Part shown: in pieces, positions 9,212 through 18,799 of the stretch
How the letters are laid out: each line of letters opens with the position of its first letter
Position numbering within the stretch: the first letter of the stretch is position 1
Assembly: GCF_040276065.1 (NCBI RefSeq)
Contig: NZ_JBELOI010000003.1
Location: forward strand, 182,521 to 246,520
DNA: 64,000 nt
From: Castellaniella sp040276065
GTDB taxonomy: Bacteria; Pseudomonadota; Gammaproteobacteria; Burkholderiales; Burkholderiaceae_B
Direction of reading: 5' to 3'
Notes under the pieces: model-generated
What the model saw: the letters and a program-made list of their open reading frames with translations, nothing else
Database searches by the model: none
What the model was told of the DNA's origin: nothing
Position numbers and translations under genes: made by a program

Positions 9212-10396
9212 TCATGCGACTTCGAATAGTCCTGCGGCCCCCTGGCCACCACCGATGCACATCGTCACGACCACGTACCTCACACCGCGACGCTTGCCTT
9301 CGAGGAGCGCATGCCCGACCAGCCGGGTGCCGGACACACCGTATGGGTGGCCGACGGCGATGGCCCCCCCATTGACGTTCAGACGCTCATCCGGAATACC
9401 CAAGATGTCGCGGCAGTAAATGACTTGCACCGCAAACGCTTCGTTGATCTCCCACAACCCAATATCAGCCACGCTCAACCCGGCACGTTCAAGCAAACGC
9501 GGAACGGCAAGCACCGGGCCAATACCCATCTCGTCAGGTGCGCAACCTGCCACCGCAAATCCCCGAAAGATGCCAAGAGGCTGCAGATTCCGCCGCTCAA
9601 CGAGTCTGGCATCCATGACTACGCAGGCCGCGGCACCGTCCGAAAACTGGCTGGCATTTCCCGCGGCAATGACCCCGCCAGGCACGACGGAACGGATCAT
9701 CGACACGCTCTCGTAGGTGGTGTCGGGGCGTATGCATTCGTCCTTGGCGACAATAACCTCCTGGGTATAAATTCGCCCGGATATCTTGTCGGCAACAGCC
9801 ATTGTTACGCCCATCGGCACTATCTCATCATCAAACTTGCCAGCCACTTGCGCAGCCGCTGCCCTCAACTGACTGCGGGTGCCGTATTCGTCCTGTTGCT
9901 CGCGCGAGATGCCATAGCGCTTGGCAACGATCTCAGCCGTCTGCACCATGCTCCAATAGATTTCTGGCTTGTGCTCGGCCAACCAAGGGTCGAACAACAT
10001 GTGCCGATTCGTCTCGTTCTGCACGCAAGAAATCGATTCCACCCCTCCCGCAACTATCACCGGTACCTCGTCGACAATGACACGCTGGGCCGCGATGGCG
10101 ATCGCCTGCAGACCAGAGGAGCAGAAGCGGTTCACCGTCATTCCCGCTGTGGCCACAGGCAGGCCTGCACGCAAGGCGATCTGGCGCGCGATGTTGTTGC
10201 CGGTTGCTCCCTCCGGACTTGCACACCCCATGATCACATCTTCAACTTCCCCGGGATCGATATTGGCTCGCTGCACGGCAGAATCCACCACATGCCCCCC
10301 CATGGTGGCACCATGCGTCATATTGAACGAGCCACGCCATGATTTTCCAAGCCCGGTGCGGGCAACGGATACGATTGCTGCTTCACGCACTATCAC
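9212..10396 (-). CDS. Thiolase (acetyl-CoA C-acyltransferase)
   Basis: The protein has 394 residues, the length of biosynthetic and degradative thiolases. The nucleophilic cysteine is Cys92 in NRFCSSGLQA. NEAFAVQ and VGHPYGVSG supply the second-half histidine, and CIGGGQG near residue 380 the general-acid cysteine. The GTG start overlaps the stop of the preceding bifunctional gene by four bases (GTGA), so the two are translationally coupled. It would cleave a 3-oxoacyl-CoA to acetyl-CoA plus a shortened acyl-CoA. GHPYG in place of GHPIG/GHPLG is a minor oddity. Chain-length preference cannot be read from the sequence. Confidence 0.93.
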   Translation of the reverse strand: MIVREAAIVSVARTGLGKSWRGSFNMTHGATMGGHVVDSAVQRANIDPGEVEDVIMGCASPEGATGNNIARQIALRAGLPVATAGMTVNRFCSSGLQAIAIAAQRVIVDEVPVIVAGGVESISCVQNETNRHMLFDPWLAEHKPEIYWSMVQTAEIVAKRYGISREQQDEYGTRSQLRAAAAQVAGKFDDEIVPMGVTMAVADKISGRIYTQEVIVAKDECIRPDTTYESVSMIRSVVPGGVIAAGNASQFSDGAAACVVMDARLVERRNLQPLGIFRGFAVAGCAPDEMGIGPVLAVPRLLERAGLSVADIGLWEINEAFAVQVIYCRDILGIPDERLNVNGGAIAVGHPYGVSGTRLVGHALLEGKRRGVRYVVVTMCIGGGQGAAGLFEVA

Positions 10397-12495
10397 GCTC
10401 CAGTTTGTGTTCCGTTAAATGTCTTACCCTCAGCGGCCAACTGCCGCACCAGGGCAGCAGGCTGCCAGAAGGGGTCACCGCTTTCGCGGGCAAAGCGATC
10501 CATCGTGCGGGCGATGCCATACAGGCCAACCTCATCGGCATAGAACATCGGGCCACCACGCTGTCGCGGAAACCCATAGCCGCTCAGATACACGACATCG
10601 ATGTCCGACGCGCGCTGGGCAATGCCATCCTCAAGGATCCTCGCTCCCTCATTGACGAGCGCGTAGATACAGCGCTCGACAATCTCTTTGTCGCTAACCC
10701 TGCGCGCCGAAATGCCCAGCGTATTGCGATGGCTGACAATCATGTCATCGACTGCGGGATCTGGCTTTCCATTTCGCCGCCCCCCTTCATAGGTGTACCA
10801 GCCTGCGCCTGTCTTCTGACCGAAACGACCCATCTCGCAAAGCATGTCGGGAATGCGGGAATACCTGACCCCCGGGGCTTCGGCTTGATGACGCTTCCGA
10901 ATGACCCAACCGATATCGTTACCCGCCAGGTCGCCCATGCGGAACGGCCCCATGGCCATGCCCCACTTTTCCAACGCCCGGTCAATCTGCCAGGGTGTCG
11001 CGCCCTCTTCGAGCAGCAAACCAGCCTGACGGCTATAAGGGAAGAGCATCCGATTGCCAATGAACCCATCACAAACACCGGCCAGCACCGCCGTTTTCCC
11101 AATTTTCTGCGCAAATCGCATCACAGTCGCAAGCACATCCGCACCCGTGCGGTCGCCGCGCACTACTTCCAACAACCGCATGACATTGGCAGGACTGAAA
11201 AAGTGCAGACCCACAATATCTTGCGGGCGCTGCGTGATGGCTGCGATGCGATTCACATCCAGTGTCGATGTATTGGTGGCGAGGATTGCCCCAGGCTTGG
11301 CGACTTCGTCAAGCCTGCGAAAGACATTTTGCTTGGCCTCCATATCCTCGAACACAGCCTCGATGATGAGATCAGCTTCACCAAGATCGCCATACGCGAG
11401 TGTGGGCCGCAGCAGCGCCATACGGGCGTCCAGATCCATTTTGGACAGCATGCCCTTGCGGACTAAATTTTCGTAGTTGCCACGGATACGAGCCGTACCG
11501 TGTTCCAGCATCTCCTGTTTGGACTCCAACAGAACGACGGGGATGCCCACACTCAAGAAATTCATGGCAATGCCACTGCCCATGGTGCCGGCGCCGATCA
11601 CCCCCACCACATCGATGGGGCGCGTCGTTTCAACCCCGGATAGGCCAGCCACTTTCGCGGCTGCCCGCTCGCTGAAAAAAGCGTGACGTAAAGCTTTCGA
11701 TTCGGGTGTCCCAAGCAAACCGACAAAATAGTCACGCTCGACGCGCAAACCGTCATCGAAGGACATCGAGACGGATGCCGCTACCGCGTCAATACACCTG
11801 CGTGGTGCCGGGAGGCTCTTTGCGGCCCCACCGACGGCGTTGCGCGCGAACTGAAAGAAGGCCTCCGCATTCGGATGATGGACTGTCAGGTCACGCACAC
11901 GTTGCAATGGCTTCTGGTCACGGACGATCTCGCGGGCAAAGGCGAGCGCGCCTTCAAGCAGATCGCCTTCGATCACCGAATCAAACATGCCTGCTGCTTC
12001 GGCTTGTCCCGCGGTTATCGTGGCACCCGAGAGAATCATATTCAGAGCCGCTTCCGCACCAATCAGGCGCGGCAACCTCTGGGTACCACCGGCGCCAGGC
12101 AGCAGCCCGAGCTTTACCTCGGGTAGCCCGACCACGGCCTCCCGGATGGCAATCCTGTAATGACAACCCATGGCGAGTTCCAGCCCGCCTCCGAGGCACA
12201 GGCCCCCAACGGCCGCTATAACGGGTTTTCGACAGGCCTCAATCTCGCAGATCACGGTCCGCAGGGACGGTTCAGCCAGGGCCAACGGTGTGCCAAACTC
12301 ACGGATATCGGCACCGCCGGAGAAAGCTCGATCGTTGCCGACAAGGACCACGGCCCTGACCCGGCTATCAGCGATCGCCCGATCAATACCGTTAACAAGG
12401 CTGGAGCGCAGCTCGAAACTAAGCCCGTTGACGGGAGGATTATTCAGAGTAAGGATCGCAACATCATCGCGAATCTGAAAATTGGTACAACCCAT
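10393..12495 (-). CDS. Bifunctional enoyl-CoA hydratase / 3-hydroxyacyl-CoA dehydrogenase (FadB/FadJ-like)
   Basis: The 700-residue product starts at ATG 12495, five bases after CAGGAG. The N-terminal crotonase domain has FSGGADIREF, GGLCLGGGLELAMG and LPEVKLGLLPGAGGTQRLPRL with both catalytic glutamate regions. The central Rossmann part has GVIGAGTMGSGIAMNF for NAD. The C-terminal HCDH part contains NTSTLDVN, GLHFFSPANVM and DGFIGNRM. This layout matches the peroxisomal multifunctional enzyme/FadJ class. It hydrates 2-enoyl-CoA and oxidises the 3-hydroxy product. Overlap with the thiolase gene places both in one beta-oxidation unit. Confidence 0.95.
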   Translation of the reverse strand: MGCTNFQIRDDVAILTLNNPPVNGLSFELRSSLVNGIDRAIADSRVRAVVLVGNDRAFSGGADIREFGTPLALAEPSLRTVICEIEACRKPVIAAVGGLCLGGGLELAMGCHYRIAIREAVVGLPEVKLGLLPGAGGTQRLPRLIGAEAALNMILSGATITAGQAEAAGMFDSVIEGDLLEGALAFAREIVRDQKPLQRVRDLTVHHPNAEAFFQFARNAVGGAAKSLPAPRRCIDAVAASVSMSFDDGLRVERDYFVGLLGTPESKALRHAFFSERAAAKVAGLSGVETTRPIDVVGVIGAGTMGSGIAMNFLSVGIPVVLLESKQEMLEHGTARIRGNYENLVRKGMLSKMDLDARMALLRPTLAYGDLGEADLIIEAVFEDMEAKQNVFRRLDEVAKPGAILATNTSTLDVNRIAAITQRPQDIVGLHFFSPANVMRLLEVVRGDRTGADVLATVMRFAQKIGKTAVLAGVCDGFIGNRMLFPYSRQAGLLLEEGATPWQIDRALEKWGMAMGPFRMGDLAGNDIGWVIRKRHQAEAPGVRYSRIPDMLCEMGRFGQKTGAGWYTYEGGRRNGKPDPAVDDMIVSHRNTLGISARRVSDKEIVERCIYALVNEGARILEDGIAQRASDIDVVYLSGYGFPRQRGGPMFYADEVGLYGIARTMDRFARESGDPFWQPAALVRQLAAEGKTFNGTQTGA

Positions 12496-12558
12496 TTGTG
12501 CTCCTGTTGCATGGAATGAAGGCTCCACAACTGATAAGACGCTTGCATGCGCCGTTCT

Positions 12559-13473
12559 TCAGCCCTGGCGTCCCACCCAGGACATCTCACGCGCGGGTCT
12601 ATCCCACACCACAGCATGCCCTGGACGTCCTGTTGACACAGTCCCGGACCCCAAGTGCCCGGACTCCAGTGAGAGGCTCAGGTATCGGGAGGCATAAAAC
12701 ATCGTCCTGGGCGAAAAACCGTAGGCCTTCCTGATCGAGTGAGAGAAATGGGTGGAGTCCGGGTAGCCCAGCTCAAGCGCGATATCAGTAAGATTGGATT
12801 GATGCTTGACATACTCCAGCGCGCAGCGCACCCGCTTCCACGCGATGAAGCGACGGAAGGTAGTACCTATCTCGCTTTTGAACAGGTGCAGGAAGCGTGA
12901 GACGGAAATGCCTGAGATCGCAGCACAGGATTGGGCCGAGAAGCGCTCCCAGGGTTGATCCCGGATCATGGCCACGACATGCCCGATACGGGAGTCCAGG
13001 CCGCGGTGCAGAAACTGGGCGCGCAGTGCCACGTCCATATACTCCGCAATGCTGCCCTCGCCCGGCTCGTGCGCACGATCACCAAGATCAAGCGTGAGTT
13101 CCGTCATTCCGTCGATGATCTCCGCTAGATCAGCACAGGGATCGCTGTCGGCGGACATGCCGATGACACTCTTCATGTCGACAAACTCCGGTTCGATCAG
13201 CAGGACCCCGACACGATCGCAAGCTACGATCTGATGCTCAAGATATGGAGCCACGACGGCTGACTCCCGCTCTTCCCACTGCCCGTCATCCGCACGGAAC
13301 CGAAAAGGTTCGCCGACAGCGAGGTAAACCGTCAACGAGCCAAGCGATCGTCGCGAGGTTTTTCCAAGCAACCCTAGATAGAACACGGCATCGGGTCTGA
13401 TTACCATGATGCGATTATTCTCACGATGCTCCCGCGGCCCCTTTGCGCTCATAAGTTCCAGAGGTCGTTTCAT
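12559..13473 (-). CDS. AraC-family transcriptional regulator
   Basis: The product has 304 residues from ATG 13473, which follows a strong GAGGAG ribosome site. The N-terminal 200 residues form an effector or dimerisation region of no clear subtype. The C-terminal 100 residues carry two helix-turn-helix units, around CAAISGISVSRFLHLFK and LTDIALELGYPDSTHFSHSI, followed by YGFSPRTMF, the classic AraC signature. It lies inside the catabolic gene row between the enoyl-CoA isomerase-like gene and the beta-oxidation genes, in the same orientation, so it may be autoregulated as part of the operon. The target promoters and effector are unknown. Confidence 0.92.
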   Translation of the reverse strand: MKRPLELMSAKGPREHRENNRIMVIRPDAVFYLGLLGKTSRRSLGSLTVYLAVGEPFRFRADDGQWEERESAVVAPYLEHQIVACDRVGVLLIEPEFVDMKSVIGMSADSDPCADLAEIIDGMTELTLDLGDRAHEPGEGSIAEYMDVALRAQFLHRGLDSRIGHVVAMIRDQPWERFSAQSCAAISGISVSRFLHLFKSEIGTTFRRFIAWKRVRCALEYVKHQSNLTDIALELGYPDSTHFSHSIRKAYGFSPRTMFYASRYLSLSLESGHLGSGTVSTGRPGHAVVWDRPAREMSWVGRQG

Positions 13474-13552
13474 TCTCAGCTCCTCGCCCCTATCCAGTTG
13501 CAGGGTTATTGCTATGGTCGAATCATCCTCGCTCGCCGGCCAGGAGACGGCT

Positions 13553-14329
13553 TCATGAAAAGCGCGAAAAATCCGGTTTTCTCCTTTCAGTAAAGGCGGC
13601 CACAGCTTCGGCGACTTCCGGCGCCCTGGTCCTTCCAACAAAACATGTCATCTCATGCTCTATCGTGCGCGCCACAATCTCGGCATCGTGAGCTTTCAGC
13701 AATTGCTTTGTCAGCCGAATGGATGCTGCCGGCTGGAGAGAGAGCCTGTGTGCTCTGGCCATGGCGAATTCGAGTAGGGAGGATGCGTCAACAATATCGT
13801 TAACCAGCCCAATTTCCCGTGCCAACTCCACTGAAAAAAATTCACCAAGCATCAATAATTCCGATGCGCGCTGGTGGCCGGCAAGACGCAGCAGGGTATA
13901 GCTGCTACCAAACTCAGGACACAGGCCGAGATTCACAAACGGAAATTGAAAACACGCCTCGTGGGATGCATATACAAGATCGCAATGGAGCAGGAGAGTT
14001 GCCCCAACACCAATGGCATGACCATCCACCGCCGCCACAATCGGCTTGGTGGCACCACTGATCTGCCGCATGAAGGCCATGATCGGATCAAGCTGTGCAG
14101 CCCGTTCTGGCGTTGAAGCGGAAAATTCCTGTATCTCGTGCCCAGCAGAAAAAATCCCGGTCTGGCCATGCAGCAGCAGCACACGAATTCTCGGGTCACG
14201 CTCGGACCAGGCCAGAGCCTCGCTCAAATCACGATAGACACCGGCGTTAAAGGCATTTTTCTTTTCAGGCCGATCAATCTCGATGCGCAGCACACCTTCA
14301 GCAAGCTCAGTACGTATAACCTGATCCAC
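13553..14329 (-). CDS. Crotonase-family protein, probable delta3-delta2-enoyl-CoA isomerase
   Basis: The GTG at 14329 has GGAGGAG four bases upstream and gives 258 residues. The fold is crotonase: IFSAGHEIQEFS oxyanion loop and AVDGHAIGVGATLLLHCDL helix. The hydratase glutamate in the usual QPE position is replaced by phenylalanine (FQFPF). A glutamate appears further on in GLCPEFGSSYTL, the arrangement of PECI/ECI2-type enoyl-CoA isomerases. Such an enzyme moves 3-ene bonds to the 2-position, needed when an unsaturated isoprenoid chain is degraded. It lies 59 bp downstream of the CoA ligase gene. Isomerase activity is inferred from motif placement. Confidence 0.82.
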   Translation of the reverse strand: MDQVIRTELAEGVLRIEIDRPEKKNAFNAGVYRDLSEALAWSERDPRIRVLLLHGQTGIFSAGHEIQEFSASTPERAAQLDPIMAFMRQISGATKPIVAAVDGHAIGVGATLLLHCDLVYASHEACFQFPFVNLGLCPEFGSSYTLLRLAGHQRASELLMLGEFFSVELAREIGLVNDIVDASSLLEFAMARAHRLSLQPAASIRLTKQLLKAHDAEIVARTIEHEMTCFVGRTRAPEVAEAVAAFTERRKPDFSRFS

Positions 14330-14388
14330 GCCACTCCTCCACACGTTGCTGCTGTTTCACCATCGCTGGCAAACTAGCTGAAAGGGCC

Positions 14389-15933
14389 TCACCCAACCAT
14401 GCGGTCATGACCACTCCAGTAGGTGTCACGCACCTTTCTCTTCAGAATCTTTCCGACGGGGCTGTGTGGCAACTCCGAAACAAAATCGATGCTCTTGGGC
14501 GCCTTCACACTTCCAAGCCTGGACTTGCACAGAGCAATCAGTTCCTCTTGACTCACTGTTCTGCCCGGTCTGGTCTGCACGACCGCTTTGACTGCCTCGC
14601 CCCACTTGTCATCAGGCACGCCTATGACCGCGCATTCGTGAACCGCGGGATGCGAGGCGATGACCTGCTCAATCTCGGATGGAAAGACGTTGAAGCCCCC
14701 TGTAATGATGAGATCCTTCTTGCGGTCGATGATGTAATAAAAACCTTGTGCATCGCGATAACCGATATCGCCTGTGTGATGCCAGCCGAACCTGCTCACC
14801 TGGGCAGTCGCGTCGGGATTATCAAGATAACCCTTCATGACGAGGTCGCCCTGCACCACAATCTCGCCGACCATGTCGTCTCCAAGCAGTCTGCCCTCAT
14901 CGTCCATGACCGCAACGCGAACAAACGGCGACACGCGACCACAGCTCCTGAGTCGCGATGGAAAATCAAGAGGGCGATGCTCCTTAGGCCCCATGAAGGT
15001 GATTGTCATGGGCGCCTCGGCCTGCCCATACATCTGTGTCATGACCGGCCCGAACACTTCAATGGCTTCACGCAATTTCTCCGTCGACATGGGTGCCGCA
15101 GCATAGATGAAGTACTTAAGCGACGAATAGTCGAAACTACGCACGTTTGGCTGGCTGAGCAGCATGTAGATCATCGTAGGCGGCAACAGCAATGTGTCGA
15201 TCTGATGCTCACTCACCGACTTCATGATGGTCTGTGGATCGGGCTTTTCCAACACGACCGTGGTGCCGCCCAGCGCCATAAACGCCAATACCATAATCCC
15301 GGCGGCATGGGTCAGTGGCGCGGCAGCCAGGTAGACAGGAGGGCTCTCGAATGGCATGCATGCCAAAACGTTGGCAACGAAGGTGGCTATATTCCGGTGC
15401 GAAAGCATCACTCCTTTGGACTGCCCTGTCGTGCCCCCGGTTGCACCGATCGCAACTGTATCGGCTGCGTCATATGGCACAAAGAATGCACGGGCATCAA
15501 AAGGCTTGATCCAGTCGCTCAGTCCAACCCCGTTAGTGCCAATTGCATCGATACAGACGAAGGAGCGGATACCAGGGCACCGCTTGCGCAAGCTGGTCAC
15601 CAAGTCCTCGAAGGCACTGCCGTAGAACAGTGTCTGAACACCGGTAAAGTCCAGAAAGTAGGCAATTTCCTCGGCCACGCTCCTTGGATTGATAGGAACC
15701 CAGATTCCACCAGCCCTTACCAACGACAATGCGCAGGTAAACGCCGTCGCATCGTTGTGACTGAGTACCGCCCCCACATCGCCCGGACAAAAGCCCTCTG
15801 CGCGCAAAGCGGAGCCGATCCGAAAAGTTAGATCACGCACGTCTCCGTAGGTGAATGTCCTCCCTTCCTGCAAAAAGCAGGGACGCTGCGCATCAAGACA
15901 GGCACCTCGATCCAGCAAGTCGATCAGGTTCAA
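14389..15933 (-). CDS. AMP-forming acyl-CoA synthetase (acid-CoA ligase)
   Basis: The 514-residue product starts with a rare TTG at 15933, eight bases after GGGAG and 15 bp behind the gamma-subunit gene. ANL-family motifs: P-loop GATGGTTGQSKGVMLSH near residue 175 (TSG is replaced by TGG), YGQAEAPM, IDRKKDLIITGGFNVFPSE and a C-terminal PVGKILKRKVRD with the catalytic lysine. It forms an acyl-adenylate and then the CoA thioester. Directly after the ketone carboxylase genes it would activate the 3-oxo acid product, analogous to acetoacetyl-CoA formation in acetone degraders. The actual acid cannot be deduced from sequence. Confidence 0.92.
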   Translation of the reverse strand: MNLIDLLDRGACLDAQRPCFLQEGRTFTYGDVRDLTFRIGSALRAEGFCPGDVGAVLSHNDATAFTCALSLVRAGGIWVPINPRSVAEEIAYFLDFTGVQTLFYGSAFEDLVTSLRKRCPGIRSFVCIDAIGTNGVGLSDWIKPFDARAFFVPYDAADTVAIGATGGTTGQSKGVMLSHRNIATFVANVLACMPFESPPVYLAAAPLTHAAGIMVLAFMALGGTTVVLEKPDPQTIMKSVSEHQIDTLLLPPTMIYMLLSQPNVRSFDYSSLKYFIYAAAPMSTEKLREAIEVFGPVMTQMYGQAEAPMTITFMGPKEHRPLDFPSRLRSCGRVSPFVRVAVMDDEGRLLGDDMVGEIVVQGDLVMKGYLDNPDATAQVSRFGWHHTGDIGYRDAQGFYYIIDRKKDLIITGGFNVFPSEIEQVIASHPAVHECAVIGVPDDKWGEAVKAVVQTRPGRTVSQEELIALCKSRLGSVKAPKSIDFVSELPHSPVGKILKRKVRDTYWSGHDRMVG

Positions 15934-15948
15934 TGTGATGACTCCCAG

Positions 15949-16449
15949 CTATGCCAGATTCGGCAGCGGCCGACCCAGCCACTCTCTATAGAAGCCCTCG
16001 AGGTCCGGTTCAAAGTTGTGCACAATCGGATAACCCGGCGGCACCACCTCGACATCAAGCAGGCTACCGTCCAACGGATCGTAATATTCCCTCAACTCCA
16101 TCCAGTCTGGATCGCCATAAGCCATCTCGGTGTACACCTTCTGGTATGACTCATGCGTATTGCGCACGTAGATCCTGGTTCCTAATTTCCAGTTCTTGCG
16201 GTAGTCTCCGAACTCGTGCCCGCTGAGGCTCTTGGTTATGATTGATCCGTCCGCCTTGCGCACGATAAAAAGCCGCGGCCCGAGGGGCAGCAGGATCTGA
16301 TCATCCCAATCAACACGTTCCTGCAGCACTGCAATGTATTTGTCGAACCGATCAGCATCCTTGAAACTGCTCATCATGTCCTTCAGAACATCCCATGGCA
16401 ATTTGCCATCGAGCAGTTCCGCAATCATGTTCTTGTCGTAGGTCGTCAT
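15949..16449 (-). CDS. Acetone carboxylase-type gamma subunit lacking the zinc-site cysteines
   Basis: The protein has 166 residues, the usual size of acetone carboxylase gamma subunits. Conserved features are ILLPLGPRLFIV, GHEFGDYRKNWKL, REYYDPLDGSLLDVE and FEPDLEGFYREWLG. In characterised gamma subunits, as I recall them, the GH motif is preceded by a Cys-x-Cys and the REYY motif is followed by a Cys-x-x-Cys, which bind zinc. Here they read SLSGH and DPLDG, and the whole protein has no cysteine at all. The gene lies 79 bp after the alpha subunit and 15 bp before the ligase. It is assigned as structural third subunit of the ketone carboxylase. The missing metal site suggests a diverged paralog. 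Confidence 0.88.
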   Translation of the reverse strand: MTTYDKNMIAELLDGKLPWDVLKDMMSSFKDADRFDKYIAVLQERVDWDDQILLPLGPRLFIVRKADGSIITKSLSGHEFGDYRKNWKLGTRIYVRNTHESYQKVYTEMAYGDPDWMELREYYDPLDGSLLDVEVVPPGYPIVHNFEPDLEGFYREWLGRPLPNLA

Positions 16450-16528
16450 TCAGCTCGCTCCTTGGGCTCACGGACTAGGCGCTGTCGGTCAGGGCACCCA
16501 AATATCATCATATTGTTGAGAACTGCGC

Positions 16529-18757
16529 TCAGGCGCTCCAGTCTTTTGAAAGACCCCAGAAGGCGACAAAATCCGAGTGCCATTTCTTACTTAGCTCACA
16601 ACTTTCTTGGTACATCCGTTTGACTGGCGCAATAAAATCAAGCGACTGGACGCGTGGGCGTTCCTGTTCGATCCACTCGGCAACAGGCATGCTACGCGCC
16701 AATCGCTCATCGCGAATCGCCTGGCGGCGAGCCGAGGTCGCTTCTTGGTCGACATCCCATTGGCCATCTTTTCCCTGATGGGCCACGACACCATAAGCCG
16801 ACTGGGCAAAGCGGGGCAGGAGCAAACCCTCGCTCAGATCGCTGGCAACCATTTTCGGATCGCGTTCGATGACATCGCCAAGACCGTGTCCGCCAAGCAG
16901 AATCGATAAATAGAGATCGTATTCCTCGTACGAATCGCTTAGGCGGTTCATCAGGTGGTCGCGCAGATGCTCGCCATTAACATGCGCACTGATGCCGCTT
17001 TCTTCCGGATTGCCATCTGCAACCGGATAGGGGAGGCCTTTTTCGAAGCGTTCCTTGAGATCAGTACGCCTGACATTGTGCCGGTAAGGATTGGAAGCCG
17101 GATAGCCGCCGAACAAACCACCCGAACAAAACACACGCGAATGGATAAGGTTGTACAGTTCCTGCCTCTGCGTGCCATGCAGCATGCGAACCGACTCCCA
17201 CCCCGACCCGCCACGATACTTGCCCATACCCGCCGTACTCGGGCGCAAGCGGCGTCCAAGGTACATCAACGGCTCTATCAATTCCCAAGCTTCCACATCG
17301 CCCATATCCCCCTCGGGATTCCACATCGCAGCGCAGGAGTGCTCACCATCCTTCACGTAGCCGGCTGAAATGCCGACACAGCTCATCTCGAAATTGCTCC
17401 AAGCCATGTCCTGCCCGTAATGATTGATCCCACCACCCTGCGTCACATTACCTGTCAGCGGGATACCGGAAAGCACCTCTTCGACATAGCCGCGTGCAGT
17501 GAAGGCAATACCGAGTGCTCGTATCAGGCCCGTATAGGTGGGCACCAGATAACCCCAGGCGAGCGTGTTCGAGCAATACGGATTATCCGGATCGCCGAGC
17601 GAGCCATGTGGAATGTTCAATGTCGTAGCAAGATAGGCGCCATCGTTGACCTTGTCGTTTGGAATCAAGGTCTGCGTTAGCGCCACCCAGAGCCCCGCCT
17701 GCATCGCCGTCGGGGTGGCATTGAAAGAGTGATAGCCCCACTTGCTTGCACCCTCGAGACTGATGTCGAAGGTGCCATTCACTCCGATCTTGAGTTCCAG
17801 CGGCGCATGAATGAGGGTGTCGATGGCTGCATGCGGAGGCATGCGACCCACATCGATACTATGATTGAGATCGATGAAACTGCCAAACCTATATGTGCCT
17901 GGCACAGTCATGGATTTCAAGCTATTGATAAAGGAACGCCTGGTATCCTCAATCGCCTCACGGCAAAACAAGCGGAAGGCTTCAATGCCTTCACTCTCGA
18001 TGAGGCTCAGCACAGCCTTGCGAATAAGGTGACAACCCGCGATACGGCATTTTTCATCAAGCACCCAATAAAAGGGCACCCTGGTAGCCGTCTGTGAGCG
18101 GATCTGATAGTCACGATGCAGCTCATCGTTGCTGCCGACCTTTTCAGCCGACAATATCCAGCCATCCTCGAAACGCGTGGTGCTGCCCATCGGCATGCCC
18201 GAAGGCTGTGCGGCCCCGACATCAAGTTCGTGAGTCACGCCAGCCGCCCAGGCAACCAGTTCGTTTTTCCAGAATATGGGTACGAACTGCTGCACATCAG
18301 CGGTATGAACATCCCCGATATGGGTGTCGTTGTTGATAAAGATATCTCCATCGGCGATTCCAGGATTCGTTTCATAACCACTACGAACCATGTGTTTGAT
18401 CGCCTCGGACATCGTATGAATATGTGCCATGATGCCGGTGGACAGCGTGATCGAATCACCTTCCGGAGTGTAGAGACCGAAGCACAGCTCACCAATTTCA
18501 CGCACGATCGGGGATGCAGATATATTCAAAGCTGTCTCGCGCGCCCCGACCAAGGCGCCGCGCAATCGTGATGCTATTTTCTCGAAGCGAATCGGATCAG
18601 CCGACTTGAGCGTCAATTCATGAATGCCCTGATACGAGCCAGTCTGACGAAATATCTGCTCACTATCCTCCAGCGCCTGGGCAAGCGACTTTCCCTGAAA
18701 GCCAATACCGGGGGCAACCGTCTGGTTGGACGAGTATTCTCTTAATTTCATATCCAT
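16529..18757 (-). CDS. Ketone carboxylase alpha subunit (hydantoinase B / AcxB family)
   Basis: The product has 742 residues, slightly shorter than the roughly 770 of known acetone carboxylase alpha subunits. It belongs to the HyuB superfamily: GDIFINNDTHIGDVHTADVQ near residue 145-165 carries the conserved acidic and histidine ligand region, and RLRPSTAGMGKYRGGSGWES is the late HyuB signature. In acetone carboxylase this subunit binds manganese and carboxylates the phosphorylated enol. ATG 18757 lies just behind AGGAAAGG, with a second ATG two codons on. It is 42 bp after the beta-subunit gene. The presence of a gamma-subunit gene next door sets it apart from hydantoinases and 5-oxoprolinases. 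Confidence 0.9.
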   Translation of the reverse strand: MDMKLREYSSNQTVAPGIGFQGKSLAQALEDSEQIFRQTGSYQGIHELTLKSADPIRFEKIASRLRGALVGARETALNISASPIVREIGELCFGLYTPEGDSITLSTGIMAHIHTMSEAIKHMVRSGYETNPGIADGDIFINNDTHIGDVHTADVQQFVPIFWKNELVAWAAGVTHELDVGAAQPSGMPMGSTTRFEDGWILSAEKVGSNDELHRDYQIRSQTATRVPFYWVLDEKCRIAGCHLIRKAVLSLIESEGIEAFRLFCREAIEDTRRSFINSLKSMTVPGTYRFGSFIDLNHSIDVGRMPPHAAIDTLIHAPLELKIGVNGTFDISLEGASKWGYHSFNATPTAMQAGLWVALTQTLIPNDKVNDGAYLATTLNIPHGSLGDPDNPYCSNTLAWGYLVPTYTGLIRALGIAFTARGYVEEVLSGIPLTGNVTQGGGINHYGQDMAWSNFEMSCVGISAGYVKDGEHSCAAMWNPEGDMGDVEAWELIEPLMYLGRRLRPSTAGMGKYRGGSGWESVRMLHGTQRQELYNLIHSRVFCSGGLFGGYPASNPYRHNVRRTDLKERFEKGLPYPVADGNPEESGISAHVNGEHLRDHLMNRLSDSYEEYDLYLSILLGGHGLGDVIERDPKMVASDLSEGLLLPRFAQSAYGVVAHQGKDGQWDVDQEATSARRQAIRDERLARSMPVAEWIEQERPRVQSLDFIAPVKRMYQESCELSKKWHSDFVAFWGLSKDWSA

Positions 18758-18799
18758 CCTTTCCTAGGTGGAAAATTCAGCGATGACACAACCAATCGG

